Assembly (NCBI GenBank): GCA_963787485.1
Contig: CAWBDF010000007.1
Span: 620,001-684,000 of the forward strand
Direction of reading: 5' to 3'
DNA: 64,000 nt
Origin: Bog-473 sp963787485
GTDB taxonomy: Bacteria; Actinomycetota; Acidimicrobiia; Acidimicrobiales; RAAP-2
Shown: positions 8,787 to 17,728 of the stretch, in pieces
Numbering within the stretch: position 1 is the first letter of the stretch
Layout: each line of letters begins with the position of its first letter
The notes under the pieces: model-generated
What the model saw: the letters and a program-made list of their open reading frames with translations, nothing else
The model's database searches: none
Told to the model about the DNA's origin: nothing
Program-made: the position numbers and the translations under genes

Positions 8787-9283
8787 GACCTCACCCTCGT
8801 GGTAGCCGGCTCCTGACTGTGCTCGGTCGACTGCGGGATCCTTCACCGACGCCGCCGACTCGAATTGAATTGTTCAAATGTTGACGGACCCTCGCGTTTG
8901 TTCGTCGGAGGCTTGTCGTAGGACGCCTCCTCGCCGTCCGTAACCAGCAGTGTTGGCTGAGCGTCTGCAGAGAACAACCTGCGTTTCATGGGTTCCCAAG
9001 GGATCGAACGTGCCAGTTGCTGGTAGCGTTCACGTGTCGGACCGGCCTGAGCGCTCGGTGAGGTCGTGAGAAGGTGAGACGGTGACTCTAGCGGGAGATC
9101 ACACGACTCCAAGGGCACCCAGCCGCCTCCGGCCCTCGGCCAACCGCAACCCCTTTCGGAAGCCAGGGACACATCAAGGCGTGACGTCGATGTCTCCTGC
9201 CTTACGCGAGCATGAACGGAAGGCAAAACCTTCGAATTCCCACTTGTCGGGCGCACAAACACGCTGGTACGAAAGGGGTATCC
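8787..9283. other. divergent intergenic region
   Basis: About 500 bases between divergent genes, visibly less GC-rich than its surroundings near 8860-8900. It contains the small inverted repeat TTGAA-TTG-TTCAA at 8865-8877, a possible operator. The long frames here on both strands have no recognisable protein character. Confidence 0.3.
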
Positions 9284-9916
9284 ATGACCACGAGACAAGC
9301 CGATCCGGCGTTCGGGATTCCTGATGAGCATGATTGGAGCGCTCACTCCGGCGCGCCGAACTCGGGCATTGACGCGCCGATCTCTGTCATGAACGACCAC
9401 CGCAATGGCGACATCGGCCAAGAGGCCGAAATGGCCGTGCCCGAGGTGCAGTGGGTCAATTCCGAGCTCCACACGATCGCCAGCACGATCGAGGTGCTTC
9501 AGAACCGGCTCGAGCAGGCCAACGCTCGCTTGAGCACCGTGTCCAGGGTGGAGACGACCGAAGAGGAGATCGGCCGACTCTTCGTCGAGGCTCAGCGGTT
9601 CTCAGAGGCTGCGCTGTCCAACTTGGAGTCCAAGATCCACGAAATTCTGTGTGAAGCCGAGGTCAAAGCGAAGCAGATCCTCGCAGAAGCGACGGAAGAG
9701 GCGCACGAGATCCGTCGACAGGCCCAGCAGGCCGCAGTCACGTCGACAAGATCAGTTCGAGAGTTGCAATCGGCCATCGCCGGGTTCACGACGGTGAACT
9801 CGGAACTGCTGAAGGAACTGAGCGCCCTGAACAGCATGCTGATTCCAACCGACGACCGTGGGGAAGTTGAAATGGACCATTCCTCGGCCATTGCGCATCC
9901 GACTGAACACCGCTGA
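9284..9916 (+). CDS. DivIVA-like coiled-coil protein
   Basis: About 210 residues. The first ~60 are polar and probably disordered. From about residue 65 the sequence is a long heptad-type coiled coil. Its parts include LHTIASTIEVLQNRLEQANA, EEEIGRLFVEAQRFSEAAL, and alanine/glutamate-rich KAKQILAEATEEAHEIRRQA. The EIGR-x4-AQ-type stretch is what DivIVA/Wag31 family proteins show after their N-terminal domain, but the classical DivIVA N-terminal membrane-binding motif is not evident. A role as cytoplasmic scaffold is inferred only. The start is ATG 9284 behind a clear GAAAGGGG; the upstream frame to 9212 was rejected. The 9955 gene follows after 38 bases, probably in one transcript. Confidence 0.7.
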   Translation: MTTRQADPAFGIPDEHDWSAHSGAPNSGIDAPISVMNDHRNGDIGQEAEMAVPEVQWVNSELHTIASTIEVLQNRLEQANARLSTVSRVETTEEEIGRLFVEAQRFSEAALSNLESKIHEILCEAEVKAKQILAEATEEAHEIRRQAQQAAVTSTRSVRELQSAIAGFTTVNSELLKELSALNSMLIPTDDRGEVEMDHSSAIAHPTEHR

Positions 9917-9954
9917 CCGAAACGTCCGTCGCCCGTCGATCTCACGCATCCGAG

Positions 9955-10614
9955 ATGGTCAACCACCCCTTTCCGCCACGGACAATGCCTTCGGCGTCCG
10001 CAGACCGGCGAGTGAATGCCCAACCTCTCGTCGAGGACGCGTCCCGGACTGACTCCGTCCCGAGGAGATGTCCCTCGGCGGTGGGTGCCTGTGAGATCGA
10101 GCCGTACTTCCAACTCGTTCGAGACTTCGTGGCGCACCTGATGGCGACGAACGCAAGGCCAGAATCTCTCGGCAGCAACCCGTCACATGGCCCCGTCGAC
10201 TGGGAGGTGATCTCCGGAGTGGTCGCCGACTGTCACTCCGTTGAGCAAGCCATCGGCCGAGCCATCGTCATCGCCGATCAGATGAGCAGAGGGGTGTTCG
10301 ACCGCACTCCGGCACACGTGGTTCTGTCACCTGTCCCAACGGAGGACCCGTTCTTTGCCTTCAGCGTTGCCGATGCCGTTCCGGACTTTGGAGATCAGAG
10401 CCGTTACCGATCACGGGTGACCGGGAAGGTGGCGAGAATCTTCGCAACCAGACGGGCGGTCGTGACCGCCAGCGATCCCGGTACGTCGTGCCTGACGGAT
10501 GGCCCTCACCGAAATATCAAGCCCGTGGTGGGACAGTCAGTCGAGCGCCCTGCCGTGGCCACTGAGCCCATCGACGGATCCAATACGGCATTTACCTGCA
10601 CGGCCGCTTCATAG
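9955..10614 (+). CDS. orphan protein sharing a domain with the sortase N-terminus
   Basis: About 219 residues with no signal peptide or membrane helix. Residues ~50-110 contain a segment (FVAHLM ... GPVDWEVI ... SVEQAIGRAIVIAD ... SRGV). It aligns without gaps to residues ~29-86 of the sortase encoded at 5628: the intervals between FV, VDW, IGR and RG are identical (23, 19 and 12 residues). The C-terminal 100 residues are low in recognisable features. ATG 9955 has no good ribosome site, and starts at 9985 or further in are possible. It follows the coiled-coil gene closely. I infer it works with the sortase or the same partner, but the domain itself is not one I can name. Confidence 0.6.
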   Translation: MVNHPFPPRTMPSASADRRVNAQPLVEDASRTDSVPRRCPSAVGACEIEPYFQLVRDFVAHLMATNARPESLGSNPSHGPVDWEVISGVVADCHSVEQAIGRAIVIADQMSRGVFDRTPAHVVLSPVPTEDPFFAFSVADAVPDFGDQSRYRSRVTGKVARIFATRRAVVTASDPGTSCLTDGPHRNIKPVVGQSVERPAVATEPIDGSNTAFTCTAAS

Positions 10615-10718
10615 GGGCCTGGACCGAGGTTGAAGCGGCATCCCCCCTTCGAGCGCGAGAGGGCGCACCCCGAGGTCGCGGCCTGCCCATTGGCCGCCTA
10701 GGGAAGAACACCTGACCA

Positions 10719-12497
10719 TCACACGTTGGGGTTTGGATGTTTGATGACGCGATAGAGACGGAACGACCCGCAGTCGAACCCGAGGTGAAACGAGTGCACA
10801 AGCCGGGCGAACCCTCCACCATCTTGGTAAAGCGAAGGGTAAGTCCGAGCCGTAGAGGTCTCAGTATTGGTTCCGATTGGGTCGGGGACCAGCATGTAAT
10901 GAGCGCCGAAGGTCAGAGGATCGGCCAGCGTCTTTTGATAGTCGCGATCGTTTGGGATCACAAATACCTTCGGATTGCTGACGTTGACGATCGTCTCAGG
11001 GATGCATTGCGAGAAATTATCGACGACGATCTGGCCGTTAGGTAGATGCAAGTTCGAAATGTAGTCGCTGAGTTCACGGATATGTGCGTAGTGTTGGCCG
11101 AAATCGCGCTCCACCGCCGAGAGGTTTCGGTGGAAAACCGGCACGCCCAGTAGCTGCATCTCTTGCCACCCCACATTGGGGTTCCACATTCCCGCGGCGG
11201 TTGCCGGAATTGATGGGCCGATGAATGTGAGGGCTATACCTGCCGCCGCAATCCCTCCTGCCCGACGCCGAAAGGCGGACGCGTAAGGCCGGTGGGCTGA
11301 GGAGGCTTCATCACGTCTTGGTCGTTGAGCCAAAAGGGCTCCCACGAGAAGGATCTCCAGCGGTACCGTGGCGATGAGGTATCGGAACGACCAGAGCAAG
11401 CTTCCGGTGAAAAACCCGAGGACGTCGAACGCGAGTCCTCCCCCAACGATTGCCAAGATCACCAGGACGAGGGGATCGCGTCGTCTCCAGGCCTGAAGCA
11501 GCGCAAGAATAGCGATCAAGGGAAGCAGTGGAGCGAGATACTCCAGAGCACGGAACTCAAAGTTGATCTCACCCGAGAGCGCTGAGCTCTTGAGACCAAT
11601 GTTACCTAACTGTCCGCTCGTCCCGATGGCTTTTAACTGTGCCGTCGTGCCGTACTGGGACGCGAATTGAGCAAAGGCCTGCCCCGTGATGACGAAGCTG
11701 GTCGTCGCCCAACCAATGAAGGCCACGACGAAGGGAGCAATGAAAATGGTCACATCACCCAGTGCAACCCTGAGCCGCGTCTTCAGAGGTCCTGCGTATC
11801 GGGCCATGCTCACTCCACCGACGAGCAGCGAGCCAAACAGAGCAGGGATTATCGCCTCGCTCCTGACGAGATAACACAACGCGAGCGAAATCGCTGCGTA
11901 GACGAGAGAGCGAAGGTCGCTGTGACGCAGCCACCTTGCCAAGTACCGCGCTGCCGCCACCAACGTGAAGAGATACAGGGCTTCGCTCATCCCAGTGCCG
12001 CTGTAGTAGAGAATCATCGGGTTGAGCGCGAACAGCGCTGTGAGAATCAACCGCGCTGAACACCCGACACCCCACTCAAGGAGAGCAGAACGGATCTGGT
12101 GAACCGCTCCCACCATGCACGCGACGCTGATCAAGCTGCCTGCGAACTCGTGTGAAGCCAGCGGCGTCCAAAGGTGCCAGAAGAGTAATGGCACCATGTC
12201 GAGAATCGACTGGAGTGGATTCCAGACGAATCCGATCGCCGCAAGATGCGGGTCGCGTGAATAGAGCACGTAAAATCCGTTGGCCATACGGGCCATCGCG
12301 TCGCCGTTGAAGCTCTCGTACTTGAAGTCGAGAAGAATCGCAACGACCAAGTAGAGAATCGCTGCCAACAGGACAACGATGCCCGCCTCACCGGTGAGCC
12401 GGCGTCGCCAACGAGTGAACCGACTGACGCGCACGGATATCGGAGAATCGAATCCGACGGGAAGCACCTGCTCCGGTCGAACGTCGATGGTGCTCAC
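10719..12497 (-). CDS. multi-pass GT-C glycosyltransferase-like membrane protein
   Basis: About 592 residues with roughly ten hydrophobic helices and a C-terminal ~170-residue soluble domain. The first extracytoplasmic loop contains NGDAMARMANGFYVLYSRDP and later WNPLQS. This acidic-loop arrangement is typical of GT-C enzymes (ArnT/PMT-like) that use lipid-phosphate sugar donors on the outer face. The C-terminal domain has QIVVDNFSQCIPETIVN and ends CGSFRLYRVIKHPNPNV. GTG start at 12495-12497. It heads a minus-strand group with two GT2 genes, suggesting surface polysaccharide or glycolipid assembly. The donor and acceptor are unknown. Confidence 0.75.
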   Translation of the reverse strand: MSTIDVRPEQVLPVGFDSPISVRVSRFTRWRRRLTGEAGIVVLLAAILYLVVAILLDFKYESFNGDAMARMANGFYVLYSRDPHLAAIGFVWNPLQSILDMVPLLFWHLWTPLASHEFAGSLISVACMVGAVHQIRSALLEWGVGCSARLILTALFALNPMILYYSGTGMSEALYLFTLVAAARYLARWLRHSDLRSLVYAAISLALCYLVRSEAIIPALFGSLLVGGVSMARYAGPLKTRLRVALGDVTIFIAPFVVAFIGWATTSFVITGQAFAQFASQYGTTAQLKAIGTSGQLGNIGLKSSALSGEINFEFRALEYLAPLLPLIAILALLQAWRRRDPLVLVILAIVGGGLAFDVLGFFTGSLLWSFRYLIATVPLEILLVGALLAQRPRRDEASSAHRPYASAFRRRAGGIAAAGIALTFIGPSIPATAAGMWNPNVGWQEMQLLGVPVFHRNLSAVERDFGQHYAHIRELSDYISNLHLPNGQIVVDNFSQCIPETIVNVSNPKVFVIPNDRDYQKTLADPLTFGAHYMLVPDPIGTNTETSTARTYPSLYQDGGGFARLVHSFHLGFDCGSFRLYRVIKHPNPNV

Positions 12498-12703
12498 GGT
12501 CGCGCAGTGTAGACAGCTGGCATGGGGAGTCCGTGCCGCGTTACTCAGAGGTCATGCAAGGTTCGCCATTCGTTCACTCGGAAACCAAGCATCACACTCG
12601 CCAGCTGACGCCCGGGGGGAATCGGGCAAATGGACTCTTAATGGAGCGCTCCGCGTGCCGAGGGTGCCGTGAGCATTCCGCCGCCATTGCCCCCTGACAT
12701 CGA

Positions 12704-14246
12704 TCAGTCGCGGATTGGACAATATTGAGGGCTTTCACGGCGGCGATACACCCAGGCCGCGTATTGGCCCCCTAGACGGACATTTCGAAAGTGCCGATCG
12801 AGCGAGCAGCCGATGGCACCTCCAAACGGGGAGAACAGGAAATGGCGGGACTCAGGGTTCACATCGGCTGCATTCTTCAGCAGCTCGGCGGCTTCCCTCG
12901 AGGAGAGCAGCACGGCGTCCTGGTCGAGCTCACACGTGTTGACGGCATGACGGGTGAGCGGGTTGTAAGGGTTGTGCTCGAACACCGCCACGACGCCTTC
13001 CGGTCGCGCGAACGCGGACCATTTCATTGACCACCTTGATCCGCTTGGGGACCGGAACATGGTGCAGCACGCACATGGCGACCACGACATCGAAGGTCTC
13101 GTCGGCGAAGGGAAGCTTCTCGCCGTCGTACCACGTGAATTCTGCCTTGGGGACATTGAGCCGGGCCTTGACGAGCATCTCTTCGGAAATGTCAACGCCG
13201 TCGAGCTTCCGAACCCTCGGTGCGAGATAACGGTCGCTCGTCCCCGTCCCACAACCCACATCGAGGAGATTGAGGCCCTGGAGAGAACCAAGGCCGGGAC
13301 GCACGATGTCTTCTAGGATCTCGACCTTGCGTCGGGCGAAGTGAGCAGAGTCCCGGCCGGTGAAGGAGACCGAGCGGTCCACGACGGTCTCGTAATCCTC
13401 GGCGTACTCATCGAATTCGGCGTGCCGCTGATGCACTTTGGCGGGCAAGGACAAGGAGGTGTCTCGGCTTCCAACCGGCTCCTTTGCAGCCGACTCGGTG
13501 CCGCTCCGCCGAAGTCGCCAGATCCCCTTGAGGTCGTCGGACGCCGTCTTGACGATCTTGACTCTCGAGTCGTTGTCTTCCACCCAGCGCACCGGGACCT
13601 CGTTGATCCGCATCCCGCTCCGGTGCGCCAGGACGAGGAGCTCGGTGTCGAAGAACCACCCGTTGTCCTCGATCCTCGAGATGAGGTCGCGAGCCACGTT
13701 CGTGCGGACCGCCTTGAAGCCGCACTGGGCGTCGACGATGTCGTAGCGCAGCAAGGTTCGGGCAATCTTGTTGTAAGTGCGCGAGATCAGTTCGCGCTGC
13801 AGGCTCCGGGCTATCTCGGACTCCGGGACCAGGCGGGATCCGATGGAGACCTCGCAACGCCCCTCCACAATGGGGTCGATGAGGTGCCGTAGGGATTCAA
13901 GCCCGGTCGACAGGTCGACATCCATGTAGGCGACAACGTCGGCTGTACTCGTGGACCACGAGCTCTTGAGCGCCCGACCCCGGCCGCGCTGGTCCAGCCG
14001 GATAACCCTGGTGCGTGGGTTCTCAGCCGCGAAGGAGCTGGCGAGTTCTGAGGTCCCGTCGTTGCTCCCGTTGTCGGCCACGGTGATAGCCCAGTCGTAG
14101 GGGCATTCGGTTTCGAGGTAAGAAGCGAGCGTCGAGAGGCTGCTCTGGATCGCCCGCTCCTCATTGAGGACGGGGATCGTGATGTCTACGCTTGCCCGAG
14201 TCGTACGAGGGTGGAGCTGCGTCGTCCGGGAGAGTGTCTCGGTCAT
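12704..14246 (-). pseudogene. GT2 glycosyltransferase-SAM methyltransferase fusion, frameshifted
   Basis: One gene in two frames. 14246 down to ~13012 encodes a dolichol-phosphate-sugar-type GT2 domain (DITIPVLNEERAI, YMDVDLS, GSRLVPESE). It continues into a class I methyltransferase with LDVGCGTGTSDRYLAP. From ~13012 the protein continues in the next frame as ARPEGVVAVFEHNPYNPL and runs to 12704. The total length is 1543 bases, one more than a multiple of three, so a single extra base breaks it; without it a 513-residue protein results. The break lies in the 12-mer CGCGTTCGCGCG (13005-13016, read on the minus strand). The role would be a transferase that both adds and methylates a sugar or lipid (inference). 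It could be a sequencing error or a true null allele. Confidence 0.8.
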
Positions 14247-14431
14247 CGGCAGTCATTGTCTCGACTCCGAGTCCGCGTTCACAAGCGAAAACCCTTTGTG
14301 CCATGGAGAAATAACCTGTTAGTCGCGCCGAGTTCGCCCATCGGAAATCCAGCTCACGCGATGGTCGACGCCGGCCCTCCCGACCTGCGCCACCCTTCAG
14401 GCGAAATTAGGCTCACCCAGCTGGGTCGCCC

Positions 14432-15956
14432 TCACGAGACGAGGCGGAGGGGCGGCGACTCCTCGCCCTCGGATTCGTCTGCCTCGTCACCCAGCCCATG
14501 GGTCGTCTTCTCCCAGAAGGAGGGGATCACCACCAATTGCCACACGGCTTTCAGTGCGGCGATGGACATCATCACCCAGTAGACGGGCACCAGCACCGCG
14601 GCGAGCACCAGGCCCTCGTTCCGGATATGGCGCGCCGTCAGCACGGTCAAGTACCACAGGAGGAAGTTGCCGAAGGCCCACAAGATGAGTCCGATGTAGT
14701 ACACGGGTGCCGGAAAGATCGCTTTCACGAACTCGGGTTGGGCGACGAACCACATAAGGGTCAGAATCCAGAACAGCGGGTTGAGCACCGCCAGTATGGG
14801 AGTGCCACCCACGAAGGCGCACAAGTGGAGGACGCCTTTGACGCGGATCTCCTCGGCCAGCGTCATGGGAGCCCGGAGGTGGATGAGAAAGGTCTGCAAG
14901 TAGCCCTTGTACCAGCGGGACCGCTGCTTGACCCAATTCACGAAATCGCTGTTCGCCTCTTCCAAGGTGGTCGACTCGACCACCTTGATGTCGTAGTGCT
15001 CACGGAACATCCGAATGCCGAGATCACAGTCCTCAGTGACGTTGTACGGGTCCCATCCCCCGAGAGTACGAAGGGCGCCGCGGCGGAAATGGTTCGACGT
15101 TCCCCCGAGCGGGATCGGTGCGCCCAGCGATGACAGCCCGGGCAGGAAGAAGGAGAACCACATCGCGTACTCGATGGTGAACCACTTGGTGATGATGTTC
15201 TGTGTCGCGTTGCCGTACGAGAGCTTCGCCTGCACGCAGCCGACTTCGGGACCGAACCGGCTCAGCGCGACGGCCGCCCGACGGAGCTGAAGGACGTCCG
15301 GCGTGTCCTCCACGTCGTAGACGGCCACGATGTCACCCCGGGCCAACGTGAGCCCGAAGTTCAACGCCTTGGGCTTGGTGCGGGGCTCGGCGGGAGGCAC
15401 CACCACCATGCGGAAGTGATCGGGCGGACGGGCACCGCGCGAACGCGTCCAGGGTCTCCTCGTCGTCCCCCTCCACTAGGATCAGCACCTCGAGACGGTC
15501 GGTCGGGTAGTCCAGCTGGGTCAAGTTCTCGATCAATTTGGTGATGACCGACGCTTCCCTGTAGGCGGGGATCAGGATCGTGTAGGACGGGAGTTCGGAG
15601 TCCGGCACGGTGAGTGCTTCCGTTTCGGTCACGATCTCGAGGGCGTCGACCTTCGACGAGCGGGTGAAGAGGTAGGCCCGATAAACCACGGCGACGAGGT
15701 AGGCCACGGTGGTCAAGGCGACCAGCACGATGACGGTCGCCTGCACGTCGAGCACGGCACCGATCACCAGGACGACGAGCAGTCCAAGGAGGACGTTGCG
15801 CTGCCGTCGGGTGACGAGGCTTCGGGCGGAGACCAGCGGCACCCGGTCAGCCAGGCCTGAGATGCTGGCCTGCAGCCGCATCTGAATCGCGGCCTCGCTC
15901 ATCGGGACCGGCTCCACCGGCGGGGACTTTAGCAATGACCAGTCCTCAGTCTCCAC
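14432..15956 (-). pseudogene. processive GT2 glycosyltransferase (cellulose synthase-like), frameshifted
   Basis: 15956 to ~15442 encodes an N-terminal region with two membrane helices and the start of the GT-A fold (YTILIPAYREASVI, LILVEGDDEETLDA). From ~15442 the frame changes and reads ARPPDHFRMVVVPPAEPRTK, then VYDVEDTPD, TEDCDLGIRM and QRSRWYKGYLQTF: the D, DxD, TED and QxxRW signature of processive GT2 enzymes. Several C-terminal membrane helices follow. Total length is 1525 bases, one over a multiple of three, and removing one base gives about 507 residues. The shift falls in the same 12-mer (15436-15447) as in the neighbouring frameshifted gene. It probably polymerises a surface glycan. 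Confidence 0.82.
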
Positions 15957-16194
15957 GCGGCTCGACGAAATTGTCCTGTTCGGGCGGCGCGAGGAGAATT
16001 CTTGGCTGCGTCGATGACACGAGAGTAACCGCCTTCCAAACTTCAGGTGAAGCGAGGACCCGTCGATTTTCCGAGGCCACTACATTTGCGCTCGTGTCCG
16101 CCGCCCGCTCGAGCCATCGGGTTGGGCCACACCCCTGGGGTGGCGGTGACGTTGGCCCGTGCCCATTCTTCGGCCGACACGCCGGGGGCCGCCC

Positions 16195-17343
16195 GTGAGC
16201 GACCAGGCGGGTCCGCTCGACGTCACCTCGAACGGGGCACACCGCGCCACCGACGCGGAACCTTCGAGAGCTTCTGGGGGCGCCGCACGGTCCGACCGGG
16301 GGTCTCTCGAAGACCGCTTGGACGCCCTGATGGAGACCGTCCGCAGCTGGGATTGGCGGACCACTCCCGAAGAGGAGGTCCGAGCTGCGGCCGACTCAGC
16401 GGCGGCAATAACGGCGGCCTCGTCTGCGCAGAGCCCCGCCATGGCGCCCGCCGCCGCAGAAGCTCTCGAGGGTTCGGAGCTCCCGCCGCCCGGGAGTCCT
16501 TGGCCGAACCCGGGCTGGGCGGACACGCAGCAGGTTGTGCTCGATCCCGCACCGCGTCACGCGCGAGTCGATCCAATCGATTTGCCGTCACTCGAGGATC
16601 ACGAAGACGCGTCCCAGGATGCTGCCGCGTGGTTCAGGCCGGTCCCACCGCCTGACGAAGACGCCCCGACGGACGCTGCATCGTGGTTCACCCAACCCTC
16701 CACCGAGGCTCAGCCGAAGCCCGAACCCGGGGCCAGGCCGGATGCCGGGCCCGTGGCCGTCCGTGATCAATCGCCCACACGGTCCCGGATCAGGTGGGCG
16801 GCGGTCACCGTGGTCGCCGTCGCGGTGGTCGTCCTCATCATCGGGGGTATTCGCTACCTCGGCACGAGCCCCGATCCGGCTGATCAGACGACCACGACGA
16901 ATCAGACGACCACGACAAGTAATCCGAGCACGTCGAGTGACCCTGCCACCCAGATCAGCTCGACCCAGTTGGCCCAATTCCAAGGGTTCGAGACAGGTCT
17001 GCAGACGGCGAACGCCTTGGCGACGAAGGGATTCGACACCAAGGGAACCACACCGACGAACGCCGAGCTGGCAGCCGTGGCCGGGTCGTACCGTTCTGCC
17101 TTGAACGTGTACGACTTCCAGCTCCACACCATCCCATGGCCCGCCTCCATGCAGGGAGGGGTCCAGGACGAGTCCAAGCACGTGCTCCTACTGATGAGCT
17201 TCTTGCAGACCTTCTCGTCGGTAGCTCCCACCGGGGCCCGCGCCTGGCTCACCTACTTGCACAAAGAGACCCGCGCCACGCAGTCAACAGACAATCAGGT
17301 CCGCCGTGACCTCGGATTGCCCGGAACGTCCTCGTTCCCCTGA
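16195..17343 (+). CDS. single-pass membrane protein with disordered cytoplasmic region
   Basis: About 382 residues. The N-terminal ~200 residues are Pro/Ala/Glu-rich, with two copies of an acidic DAAxWF motif (QDAAAWFRP and TDAASWFTQ). One helix follows (WAAVTVVAVAVVVLIIGGI), then a Thr/Asn/Ser-rich linker and an external ~130-residue helical domain (FETGLQTANALATKGFDTKG ... LLLMSFLQTFSSVAP). The family is not recognised. The topology is inside-N, outside-C. GTG 16195 is the chosen start; the ATG at 16159 is also in frame. The duplicated DAAxWF motif may be a binding site (inference). Confidence 0.6.
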   Translation: MSDQAGPLDVTSNGAHRATDAEPSRASGGAARSDRGSLEDRLDALMETVRSWDWRTTPEEEVRAAADSAAAITAASSAQSPAMAPAAAEALEGSELPPPGSPWPNPGWADTQQVVLDPAPRHARVDPIDLPSLEDHEDASQDAAAWFRPVPPPDEDAPTDAASWFTQPSTEAQPKPEPGARPDAGPVAVRDQSPTRSRIRWAAVTVVAVAVVVLIIGGIRYLGTSPDPADQTTTTNQTTTTSNPSTSSDPATQISSTQLAQFQGFETGLQTANALATKGFDTKGTTPTNAELAAVAGSYRSALNVYDFQLHTIPWPASMQGGVQDESKHVLLLMSFLQTFSSVAPTGARAWLTYLHKETRATQSTDNQVRRDLGLPGTSSFP

Positions 17344-17728
17344 CAATTCTCCCGATCGAGCCTCGCCACCTCTGATCAACCTTGCCGCGACGTTCCCGCG
17401 ATCAACGGGTAAACCCTCACGATTCTCCTCTTTTTTTTCGCAGGCCTCCCGGCCCACATGATCGTCACCTGATCACGTCGAATTCGCATTTCTGTCACTA
17501 AGACGTCGCGTAAGGCGCCGCCATCACGGCGCACGTTCAGCGTCCCGTCACATTGGACGCATCCAGGCAGCGAAACACCGGCCGAGAGGCCGCAATTCCG
17601 TCGTTGACGGTCCGTTGCGACCGCGCCCATACTCCGCAACGTCAGTGCGTCGAGGGCGTGGTCGTCAGGTCCAGAACCTCACGCGCGGGAGAGACCGAGC
17701 GAACGACATCGGGCGGACTGGAGTGCAC
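17344..17728. other. gap with T-tract; possible weak terminator
   Basis: 385 bases without a convincing gene. A T8 run at 17431-17438 lies about 13 bases after a weak GTT-CCCG/CGGG-AAAC hairpin (about 17391-17414). This may end transcription of the membrane protein gene. A GGAG six bases before the next ATG marks the right end. Confidence 0.3.

Noticed and set aside
8843..9472. Long minus-strand ORF opposite the coiled-coil gene start
   Set aside because: No family character and overlaps a better-supported plus gene; treated as a shadow.
13005..15447. Programmed ribosomal frameshifting at the shared 12-mer
   Set aside because: The 12-mer is in different codon phases in the two genes, so no common slippery codon exists; an indel or read error is more likely.
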